Assembly (NCBI GenBank): GCA_030621805.1
Contig: JAUXGY010000036.1
Location: 1 to 10,110, forward strand
Length of the DNA stretch: 10,110 nucleotides
From: Kiritimatiellales bacterium
GTDB lineage: Bacteria; Verrucomicrobiota; Kiritimatiellia; Kiritimatiellales; Pontiellaceae
Direction of reading: 5' to 3'
In this document: one piece after another, positions 1 to 5,785 of the stretch
Numbering within the stretch: position 1 is the stretch's first letter
Layout: each line of letters opens with the position of its first letter
The notes under the pieces: generated by a model
What the model was told of the DNA's origin: nothing
The model's input: the letters and a program-made list of their open reading frames with translations, nothing else
Databases searched by the model: none
Position numbers and translations under genes: made by a program

Positions 1-132
1 GACATAGGCGGTGTAGCGCGAGCGCATGAGTTCAACGGCTGTGCGTGCAGTACGACGGCCGTTGAGAATTTCGCCGCAGCATTCTTCGTAGCCGGTTCCA
101 CTACCACAGGGACATTTATCAAATTTTTTCAT
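1..132 (-). CDS. YchJ-like SEC-C zinc-binding protein, N-terminal 44 residues (runs off the window)
   Basis: Only the start of the gene is present; reading the minus strand from the ATG at 132 gives 44 codons with no stop before the window edge. The first residues, MKKFDKCPCGSGTGYEECCG, form the Cys-rich SEC-C motif (C-x-C, then CC) that binds zinc and also ends SecA. It is followed by a stretch ending LMRSRYTAYV, which is the signature of the YchJ/UPF0225 family (about 150 residues in E. coli). The family has a SEC-C motif flanking an NTF2-like core, and its function is poorly defined. The start codon shares two bases with the ATG of the divergent gene at 131. No Shine-Dalgarno sequence lies ahead of it. 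A TATAAC hexamer at 145-140 (minus) would place transcription initiation almost on the ATG, so a leaderless message is possible. Family assignment is firm; the function is not known. Confidence 0.85.
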   Translation of the reverse strand, partial: MKKFDKCPCGSGTGYEECCGEILNGRRTARTAVELMRSRYTAYV

Positions 133-451
133 GGGCCGCGTTATATCGGAAATTGAAGCGGGTTGGAAAACCGATCTGCAACTTTTAGCCGCGACCCTTG
201 CAAATGTGCGAAATAACATTCAGGAACCAGGAATTGCCCGTTTCGATTTTATGAGCCAGCTCGACGCCCCCAATTGGGTCATGTGGCTAGAGGTCTACCG
301 CACCCCCGAGGATGTAGCCAAACATAAGGAAACACCACATTATAAGGTATGGCGCGATGCCGTGGCTCACATGATGGCGGAACCGCGTTCAACTATAAAA
401 TTTTCCAATATAGCGCCGGGCGAGACGGGATGGAATACGCTGAACCTGTAG
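131..451 (+). CDS. Antibiotic biosynthesis monooxygenase (ABM) domain protein, YgiN/LsrG-like
   Basis: The 106-residue protein has the size and pattern of single-domain ABM-fold proteins, which are dimeric alpha-beta barrels including the YgiN quinol monooxygenase and LsrG. Visible family features are an N-terminal helix (about residues 13-30) ending in RNNIQEPGIARFDF, the central strand WVMWLEVYRTPEDVAKHKET (49-68), and HYKVWRDAV...MMAEPRS (70-87). The first strand (residues 1-9) is less typical than the rest. Members act on small aromatic, quinone or AI-2-like substrates without a bound cofactor, but the fold does not predict the substrate. The ATG overlaps the start codon of the divergent YchJ-like gene. 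An in-frame stop lies upstream at 89-91, and no other ATG in frame precedes 131. I see no ribosome binding site. A TATCAA hexamer at 117-122 is placed so that a leaderless message is conceivable. Sure of fold, unsure of role. Confidence 0.8.
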   Translation: MGRVISEIEAGWKTDLQLLAATLANVRNNIQEPGIARFDFMSQLDAPNWVMWLEVYRTPEDVAKHKETPHYKVWRDAVAHMMAEPRSTIKFSNIAPGETGWNTLNL

Positions 452-454
452 CGG

Positions 455-484
455 TTGGACCGATTTATTCCACGTAGTTAAAAT
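455..484 (+). promoter_or_regulatory. Weak candidate sigma-70-type promoter ahead of the DUF1189 gene
   Basis: TTGGAC (455-460) and TAAAAT (479-484) are separated by 18 bases, and the second hexamer lies about 30 bases before the ATG at 514. The -10 element matches the consensus at five of six positions; the -35 element matches at only three. This is a pattern match only, supported by its position in the 62-base gap between two co-directional genes. Confidence 0.25.
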
Positions 485-513
485 ACGGCATTGATCCTGC
501 TTGTACTTCCAGC

Positions 514-1365
514 ATGACAAATAAAAGGTACAACATCATTCAGTTGCCGTTTTTAGCGTTTTTTTCAAAGAAACTCTACCGTGACGTGGGGCAGAACTGG
601 AAAGGCGCAAACTTTGCCTATTTATTCCTCCTGCTGGCCATTTGCTGGGTACCTTCCACACTGAGCCTCCGGAAAGATCTGCTCAAATCTCTCGATAGCA
701 ACCAAGTCCACCTAATCAACCAGCTCCCCGATATCCACATCAAAAACGGTCGGGTCGAGATGGATCAGCAAAAGCCCTACCCCATTAAAAACCGTAGTGG
801 TCAAACCATCGCCATTATCGACACCACCGGTAGCATGAACTATATCGCCGACGAGCACGTCATGGCCTTACTAACGGCCTCTGATCTAGTCGTTCGCCGC
901 GGAAAAAACCAATTTAATACGTTGGACCTTTCACAGGTTTCGGAGTTTCACCTAAACAAAGCGATTGCAAATGAATGGCTGCAAACCACCCGGAATGCGC
1001 TGGCTCCTCTCTCCTACGGCCTCTTCCTTCTCCTCTCCTATATCTTTGCCGTGCTCGCCATGCTATTGACGGCCATCGTGGGATTGGTACTTTCTTCCGC
1101 CATGCATAGCACCCTTAAATTTTCCGGAGTCCTACGTATTGCCGTAGCGGCGGCGACCCCTTCCATCGTTCTGATTACCGTGTCCACCGCATTGGGACAA
1201 TCCATTCCCGGATTGGCCTATATCGGCTTCACCTTGCTCTATCTGTTGATTGGCATTGCTTCCTGTTCCAAACCTGCAGAAGAGAAAGAAATCCCGAGGC
1301 TCAAGCTGACCGGACTGCTAGACGAAGTGGTGACTCCCTCCGACCAAGACTCTCAGGCCGCATAA
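514..1365 (+). CDS. DUF1189-family integral membrane protein
   Basis: This 283-residue protein has the DUF1189 architecture. It has a short cytoplasmic N-terminus, one transmembrane helix (about 34-50), and an extracytoplasmic domain (about 51-162). Three or four further helices follow (about 165-198, 205-228 and 232-250), then a charged tail. Within the soluble domain, LPDIHIKNGRVEM (71-83), a Pro-rich segment (88-90) and IIDTTG (101-106) fit the family pattern of a Pro-containing strand, an 'NGR/DGK' turn and an IIDT motif. The family is best known from Firmicutes and has no established biochemical role. The ATG at 514 has no clear Shine-Dalgarno sequence. Its stop is 29 bases from the stop of the convergent antiporter gene, with no hairpin plus U-tract between them. 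Fairly sure of the family; function unknown. Confidence 0.7.
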   Translation: MTNKRYNIIQLPFLAFFSKKLYRDVGQNWKGANFAYLFLLLAICWVPSTLSLRKDLLKSLDSNQVHLINQLPDIHIKNGRVEMDQQKPYPIKNRSGQTIAIIDTTGSMNYIADEHVMALLTASDLVVRRGKNQFNTLDLSQVSEFHLNKAIANEWLQTTRNALAPLSYGLFLLLSYIFAVLAMLLTAIVGLVLSSAMHSTLKFSGVLRIAVAAATPSIVLITVSTALGQSIPGLAYIGFTLLYLLIGIASCSKPAEEKEIPRLKLTGLLDEVVTPSDQDSQAA

Positions 1366-1394
1366 GCTCCCCGTTATCTCGATTGAAAAAGATT

Positions 1395-2690
1395 CTACCG
1401 CGTGGCCTTGCCGAGTTCCCCTGCTTTTCCGAGGGCATATTTAGCCAGAATGGGGCCAATGATCTCGAAGACGATGCAGGTGGCAGTGATGGTGGTGATG
1501 ACTTTGGTGCCAATGGCCGACCCGTGCGAAACTCCATCCGTTACGGTGCCGAGTCCGGCGAATTCAGCATTGACGATGAGCGCGAGACCAATGGCGACCC
1601 CGGCTTGCGAAAGAATGCCGAGCCCGACATATTTTTTAATCTTTTCTTCGACGTGTCCGAATAGGGCTCCGAGGCGCGCGCCGCCAATGAGGCCGCCGGA
1701 GCGACCCAGTATATAGACGATACCAATGAGGCCCAGACTTGGAAGTGCAGCGATCTGAAGGTGCGCACCGGCGAGACAGAAGAAGAGCACAAAGATAAGC
1801 GGCATGATTTCGAGCAGCGGCGCGGTAACCTTATGCACGAGCGATTCGCGGCGGGTATTGATGAGCACAAAACCGACAACCATGTTGGTGAGAATCAGCG
1901 AGAGGTGCCACATCATGGAGAGGCCGGTGGCGAGGGTGATGACCCCAAAGACGATAATAAGCATGTCGCGGGAGTTTTTAATGAATCGCACGAGCTGGCA
2001 GAGCAAGAAGCCGAGCACGATGCCAACGACGATGCTGAGGATAATTTCGAGCGTAGGTGCTTTGAGCATCTGGAAAAAGCCTTCAGATACATGCCCGGGG
2101 GCTTCGGCAAGCAACAGGCTTTTAGAGATCGCGGCGGCAAAGCCAAAGATGATGATGGCGAGGCCATCGTCGAACCCGACCACGGCATAGAGCGCCTGGG
2201 TGAGGCTGCCTTTGGCTTTATATTCCTGAATGATGGCAACGGTTCCGGCAGGAGCGCTGGCAGGAGCCATCGAACCGAAGATGAGCGCCATGGGCAGGTC
2301 GCGGGTAACGGCATAGATAAGGCCAGTCACGATGATAAAGGCGGCGAAGGATTCGGAAAAGATGATCCAGACAATACCGTTTCCAAGTCGTTTTAGCGAT
2401 TTCATGCTGAGTTCGGAACCGATGCTAAAAGCGACGAAGCCGAGCGCGATCTGGGTGACAAACCCAAGACTTTCGCGGATAGATTCGGTAAAGAGTTCCA
2501 AACCAAACTGCTTAAACGACGGGCCGAAGAGCGCTCCAACGAGCATGTAGCCAATCAGCGAGGGTAGTGAAGTTTTCTTGACCAGTTTGCCGACATAGAA
2601 GCAGGCGATTAGCATGATTCCTACCAGAGTAAAGAGCTGGGGCAATCCGGCAGAAGCTTCGGCGGCGTGTTCGATTCCTGGTACTGACAT
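1395..2690 (-). CDS. CPA2-type cation:proton antiporter (sodium/hydrogen exchanger family), membrane domain only
   Basis: The 431-residue protein is hydrophobic along nearly its whole length, with roughly 12-13 transmembrane helices. Family features in order are SLIGYMLVGALFGP (44-57), the motif SMAPASAPAGTVAIIQEYKAKG (140-161), and GFDDGLAIIIFG (172-183). Asp174-Asp175 sit where CPA2 antiporters carry their ion-binding acidic pair; KefB/KefC potassium-efflux proteins have Gln-Asp there, so this is not a plain Kef protein. It should exchange Na+ or K+ for H+ across the inner membrane; the ion cannot be read from the sequence. There is no C-terminal RCK/TrkA-N or UspA-like domain. The gene begins nine bases after the EIIA-PII-like gene, and the Shine-Dalgarno sequence AGGA overlaps that gene's TAA stop, so the two are almost certainly cotranscribed. 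Regulation by the upstream protein is inferred. Confidence 0.88.
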   Translation of the reverse strand: MSVPGIEHAAEASAGLPQLFTLVGIMLIACFYVGKLVKKTSLPSLIGYMLVGALFGPSFKQFGLELFTESIRESLGFVTQIALGFVAFSIGSELSMKSLKRLGNGIVWIIFSESFAAFIIVTGLIYAVTRDLPMALIFGSMAPASAPAGTVAIIQEYKAKGSLTQALYAVVGFDDGLAIIIFGFAAAISKSLLLAEAPGHVSEGFFQMLKAPTLEIILSIVVGIVLGFLLCQLVRFIKNSRDMLIIVFGVITLATGLSMMWHLSLILTNMVVGFVLINTRRESLVHKVTAPLLEIMPLIFVLFFCLAGAHLQIAALPSLGLIGIVYILGRSGGLIGGARLGALFGHVEEKIKKYVGLGILSQAGVAIGLALIVNAEFAGLGTVTDGVSHGSAIGTKVITTITATCIVFEIIGPILAKYALGKAGELGKATR

Positions 2691-2699
2691 TGAGGATTC

Positions 2700-3512
2700 C
2701 TAAATATTAAGGCTGCCGGCGCAATAGAAGAGTTCCTGGACGGTGAGCAGGATATCGTCACGTTCGTCGAGTGACCCGGTATGCTGTTCAATGCGGCGGA
2801 TGGTTTCGTTGGTGTCTTTTTTGTCAACCGTCGCGAGGATGACCTTACAGAAGTCGGCGGGTTTATCGCTCCAGAAACCCGCAAAGAGCGACATTTTTTC
2901 GAGATAGTTGGAGGCGGGTTCGGCTTCGGAAACCATAATGGTGCTGGAGTTGAACCCGGCAAAGATTTCAAGCACGGCGTGGAAGAGTTCTTCGTCCTGA
3001 ATCTGAACGCGGAAGAGATTTTTGGTGTCGTGCTCCTTGGGATCGGCTTCGTCGCGGATGTGGCGGAGAAAGTTTTCAGTGAGCACTTCGGCCGTGGGGG
3101 CCATAATCATTTCGGCGACGTGTTCAGGTACGTTGAGCACCTGCGATATCGTCGAGAGGATTTTGATGTGCACGTTGGAGCTGCTCGAGGGCGCAACGAT
3201 GAAGACAAACAGCTTAACGGGCTGATTGTCCATGGCGGCAAATTCCGCTCCGTTGGGAACGGAGAGGATGCCCACCACAAAGTCCTCGACCCCGTCGAGT
3301 CGGCAGTGGGGAATGGCGATACCGTTTCCGAAACCGGTGGTGCTCAATTCTTCGCGCTCAGTCAGTCCTTTTAGGATGGTGGATTCCTCCATATCGGCGA
3401 GCACCGGCGACTGCTTGGCCAGCTTGGCCATCGCGTTCAAAACCTCTTCGCGGGATACGAAATCGGCGGCGGCTTGGACACATTCGCTACGCAGAACATT
3501 GATTAGATTCAT
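2700..3512 (-). CDS. PTS EIIA (fructose/nitrogen type) domain fused to a probable PII-like C-terminal domain
   Basis: The protein is 270 residues from the ATG at 3512. I prefer this start because an AGGAGGG lies five bases upstream (3524-3518); an in-frame ATG at 3527 would put that ribosome site inside the gene. Residues 1-155 form a fructose/nitrogen-type EIIA domain. The phosphorylatable histidine is His69 in GNGIAIPHCRLDGVEDF (63-79), followed by VKLFVFIVAP and a regular IIA ending. Residues about 164-270 look like a PII-type ferredoxin fold: strand LFRVQIQ (166-172), helix, strand STIMVSEAEP (190-199), a 20-25-residue loop, strand CKVILATVD (222-230), helix, and strand DILLTVQELFYCAGSL (253-268). 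No EIIB or EIIC gene is nearby, so a regulatory role in controlling the antiporter encoded directly downstream is more likely than sugar transport. A weak promoter-like pair (TTGCGA, 17 bases, TAGATG) lies at 3575-3547. The EIIA part is firm; the PII-like part is inferred from pattern. Confidence 0.85.
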   Translation of the reverse strand: MNLINVLRSECVQAAADFVSREEVLNAMAKLAKQSPVLADMEESTILKGLTEREELSTTGFGNGIAIPHCRLDGVEDFVVGILSVPNGAEFAAMDNQPVKLFVFIVAPSSSSNVHIKILSTISQVLNVPEHVAEMIMAPTAEVLTENFLRHIRDEADPKEHDTKNLFRVQIQDEELFHAVLEIFAGFNSSTIMVSEAEPASNYLEKMSLFAGFWSDKPADFCKVILATVDKKDTNETIRRIEQHTGSLDERDDILLTVQELFYCAGSLNI

Positions 3513-3517
3513 CTTTT

Positions 3518-3524
3518 CCCTCCT
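3518..3524 (-). promoter_or_regulatory. Shine-Dalgarno site that fixes the EIIA gene start
   Basis: AGGAGGG on the minus strand, five bases before the ATG at 3512. It falls inside the reading frame if the upstream ATG at 3527 is used, so it argues for 3512 as the true start. Confidence 0.8.
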
Positions 3525-3674
3525 CATTTTGCTCTAGGGAGCGTTTCATCTACATTCAATAGGTGTTTTTCGCAAGGATCGACTCTATAAACTTTGCAGA
3601 GCGGCTTCACAGAGAGAACTTTTAACGCATTGCGGCATTGACGGGTCTGACTTGCAGGAAGTAGCTTATCGGCG

Positions 3675-4637
3675 ATGAAAAGAAGCGTCCAGATTGTTTT
3701 AATATTGATGTGCTTGGTTCCGATGCTCAGTTCGGCAAAGGAAGAAACCATGGCAGAACGCAAGCAACGTATTACGCGTCGGTATCTGCGAGAGCGTTCG
3801 AATATTGTGCAGAGCGATCTCGAGGTTCCGGTGGCCCGGCCCGAGGATGAAGTACTTGCCGAGTCGGAGCAATACAAGGAGACTCAGGTCAATCTCCAAC
3901 ACCAAGCGGCCGGCACCCCGATACCTCCCCCACCGCCACCTCGCCAGCCACCCACGCAGACGAAGAACCGCAACTGGCTTCTTGCTGCTGATCCACTTTT
4001 ATCTGACCCATTTTCCCCTGCCGATACCGAAGAATCTCCAAAGAAAAAGACGGATTGGTCGATCCGAGAGCAGGAACAGTCCCCGTATGGCGGGGCGCAA
4101 TACGAGAGCTGGTTTAGCCGCAAAAACAAGGAAGTCCCTGTTGAAAACGGCAGCCGCTATGGATCTCGTCAGGAAGGAATTTCCACTTCCCGCGGGTACA
4201 ATCCCTTCTCTTTCGGGGGGAATTCATTTGGAACCCAGCAACAGGAGACAGTTCCGCGGAGCGGATATCCAGGCCTGTTTGGTCGCAAGCAGGAGGGGAC
4301 GTCCGGCTCCGGTTTTGGCACGTTGGATCTTTCGCGGGAACGCACCTATAATCCAAACCAAAATCAGGGCTATCTGAAAAACCCGCTTTTGCCCTCCCCT
4401 TCCGCCAACAAATCAATGGGTACAGAAACCGAGAGAAAAGGCTACGTGCCCTACAAAAGTCCCTACGAAACCCGCCGCCAGCAACAACAGCAACAGCAGT
4501 GGAATGGGCAAACCCAGCAGGAACAGGAATACAAGAGAGTGAATCCCTACCAAGAGTGGAAAAAGCGTACTCCGGTCTATAATCCAACCGACAACGACGC
4601 CTTCATTAATGAGTACATGCCGAAGAGCAAGCGTTAG
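3675..4637 (+). CDS. Secreted Pro/Gln/Tyr/Asn-rich low-complexity protein of unknown family
   Basis: I do not recognise this 320-residue protein. The N-terminus is a standard Sec signal peptide: Lys2-Arg3, a hydrophobic core at 5-18, and a likely cut after SSA (residue 21). The mature part begins with a charged, probably helical stretch (22-75, many Glu/Arg). Then come six consecutive prolines (84-89) and a long polar, probably disordered region. That region has three Tyr-Asn-Pro motifs (175-177, 225-227, 302-304), two imperfect Gly-rich segments around Gln-Glu-Gly (160-180 and 196-218), and seven consecutive glutamines (269-275). The last 30 residues are more complex and could be a conserved tail. 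There is no cysteine after the signal peptide and no lipobox. An AGGA lies 14 bases before the ATG, which is a weak ribosome site. The glutamine codons are mixed CAG/CAA, so this is not a simple triplet repeat. An envelope or periplasm-spanning role is possible but unproven. Confidence 0.7.
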   Translation: MKRSVQIVLILMCLVPMLSSAKEETMAERKQRITRRYLRERSNIVQSDLEVPVARPEDEVLAESEQYKETQVNLQHQAAGTPIPPPPPPRQPPTQTKNRNWLLAADPLLSDPFSPADTEESPKKKTDWSIREQEQSPYGGAQYESWFSRKNKEVPVENGSRYGSRQEGISTSRGYNPFSFGGNSFGTQQQETVPRSGYPGLFGRKQEGTSGSGFGTLDLSRERTYNPNQNQGYLKNPLLPSPSANKSMGTETERKGYVPYKSPYETRRQQQQQQQWNGQTQQEQEYKRVNPYQEWKKRTPVYNPTDNDAFINEYMPKSKR

Positions 4638-4669
4638 GGAAAATCACAATACCTACGGTTTTGCAGGAG

Positions 4670-5032
4670 CTACTCTTGGATTTCTTTGTACGTCTGGACT
4701 TTCCCATCCACCAACGTCACAATGTACTTATATTCCTTGAGGCTACGCTGAAGCTGTTGCTCTCGGAACTCCCGGTTGGCATCGTAGGCCCGAATGTCGG
4801 CATCGGACGGAGCAGGGTTATAGCCCTCGCTATAGGTGTAGTAGAGGAGCTCCTCTCCATCCTTTGTTTCAACGGAATCCGGTTCGCCTAGAATACCCAC
4901 CACCTGAGCCTTCTCCATGCCTTCCTGAATTTCGCTTAGTTTCCACGGACGGAACGTGGTGGCACATCCAACTAGCAGACCTAGTGCAACCATGAGCGGG
5001 ATATACTTTATAGCTTTCATGGGGACAACCAT
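4670..5032 (-). CDS. BamE/SmpA-OmlA-like outer-membrane lipoprotein
   Basis: The 120-residue protein has a lipoprotein signal peptide ending in the lipobox LVGC, with Cys23 as the predicted acylated residue. The segment GMEKAQVVGILGEP (38-51) matches the SmpA/OmlA motif (GM-x-x-x-x-V-x-x-x-LG-x-P), followed by a strand-rich region with LLYYTY (62-67) and a C-terminal strand (YIVTLVDGKVQTY). BamE itself is a small accessory lipoprotein of the outer-membrane beta-barrel assembly machine, but many relatives of this fold have other or unknown roles, so I do not give a symbol. Two starts are possible. The ATG at 5032 has AGGA just ahead (about four bases of spacing). The ATG at 5020 gives a more typical signal peptide but its ribosome site would be too far away. 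It is last in the minus-strand run, 40 bases after the pseudouridine synthase gene, and ends 32 bases from the convergent secreted-protein gene. Confidence 0.75.
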   Translation of the reverse strand: MVVPMKAIKYIPLMVALGLLVGCATTFRPWKLSEIQEGMEKAQVVGILGEPDSVETKDGEELLYYTYSEGYNPAPSDADIRAYDANREFREQQLQRSLKEYKYIVTLVDGKVQTYKEIQE

Positions 5033-5072
5033 AATTCCTAACCGAGAAATTGCAATACCGAACTACCCGAAC

Positions 5073-5765
5073 CTATAGATCAAACGACCACCAGTTCGAC
5101 GGAGTTGGATAAGGCGCTTGAATGATGATGGGTTCGCGGAGGGTAGGATGAGTGATCTCTAGGCGGGCATGGTGAAGGGCGATGTCTTTGCGCTTCGATG
5201 TGGCTCCGTATTTTTCGTCGCCCGAGATTGGACACCCGATGGCGGCGAGCTGCGCACGAATCTGGTGATAGCGTCCGGTTTCGAGATCGATTTCGACGAG
5301 GGACTGCTTGCCGATTTGCCTGAGTGTCCGATAGCGAAGAACGGCGCGTTGTGCGCCTGCCCCACCCTCCCTAGAAATCTGAGCACAGTGGTGTTCGTGT
5401 AAAAGCCAATGGACGAGCTCGGCGGCGGGTTCTTTCGGCGAACCTTCGACGAGGGCATGATAGATCTTCTTGCAGTTGCGCTGACGGATATCCTCGTTGA
5501 GACGACTGAGCGCCTTGCTGGTGCGGGCAAAAAGGACGATGCCACTGACAGCCTTATCGATTCGGTGCACGGCATTGAGGAATATGTTTCCGGTCTTGTT
5601 CTTATCGACCCGCACCCACTCGCGTGCCCAGTCCTCCATGTTACGTAGTCCAGTTCCGCTATCCTGCGTCAGTAGGTTGGCCGGTTTGTTGACCGCCAGC
5701 AAGTGGTTGTCAGCAAAGAGAATCAGTGGAGCCAGTTCTTCGGCACGGTATTTAATCTCACCCAT
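5073..5765 (-). CDS. RluA-family RNA pseudouridine synthase without an S4 domain
   Basis: The 230-residue protein is the catalytic core of an RluA/RluD-type pseudouridine synthase, which isomerises uridine to pseudouridine in rRNA or tRNA. Motifs in order are ILFADNHLLAVNKPANLL (15-32); HRIDKAVSGIVLFARTSKAL (67-86), containing catalytic Asp70; GRYHQIRAQLAAIGCPISGD (164-183); and ALHHARLEITHP (197-208). The family consensus HRLDR is HRIDK here, a conservative variation. No N-terminal S4 RNA-binding domain is present, as in RluA, TruC and similar short members. The target uridine cannot be predicted. The ATG at 5765 has a modest purine-rich ribosome site (GGGCGGAAA). The gene starts 20 bases after the methyltransferase stop, suggesting cotranscription. 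Confidence 0.9.
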   Translation of the reverse strand: MGEIKYRAEELAPLILFADNHLLAVNKPANLLTQDSGTGLRNMEDWAREWVRVDKNKTGNIFLNAVHRIDKAVSGIVLFARTSKALSRLNEDIRQRNCKKIYHALVEGSPKEPAAELVHWLLHEHHCAQISREGGAGAQRAVLRYRTLRQIGKQSLVEIDLETGRYHQIRAQLAAIGCPISGDEKYGATSKRKDIALHHARLEITHPTLREPIIIQAPYPTPSNWWSFDL

Positions 5766-5785
5766 GGGTTTCCGCCCTTACCCTA

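Noticed and set aside
1366..1394. Bidirectional terminator between the convergent DUF1189 and antiporter genes
   Set aside because: I found no stable inverted repeat followed by a T-tract; only a short A-run is present.
1761..2396. Long open frame on the plus strand (211 codons) opposite the antiporter gene
   Set aside because: It is the antisense shadow of a well-supported transmembrane gene; its product is an improbable mixture of Glu, Asp, His and Gly with no family resemblance.
1395..2690. Calling the antiporter a KefB/KefC potassium-efflux protein
   Set aside because: The key motif is Asp-Asp rather than the Gln-Asp of Kef proteins, and there is no RCK domain.
2781..3374. Open frame of 197 codons on the plus strand opposite the EIIA gene
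   Set aside because: Mirror of strongly biased codons in a confirmed gene; no ribosome site, motif or signal supports it.
3513..3527. Five-residue N-terminal extension of the EIIA protein
   Set aside because: The extra codons are the ribosome binding site of the downstream ATG at 3512.
4477..4500. Poly-glutamine tract as a hypervariable triplet microsatellite
   Set aside because: The codons alternate irregularly between CAG and CAA, so there is no long pure repeat to slip.
4114..4587. Minus-strand frame of 157 codons within the secreted Pro/Gln-rich gene
   Set aside because: The plus-strand frame has a proper signal peptide and is twice as long; the minus product has no recognisable features.
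4638..4669. Terminator hairpin between the secreted-protein gene and the BamE-like gene
   Set aside because: The best pairing (CCT...AGG around 4652-4667) is only three to four base pairs.
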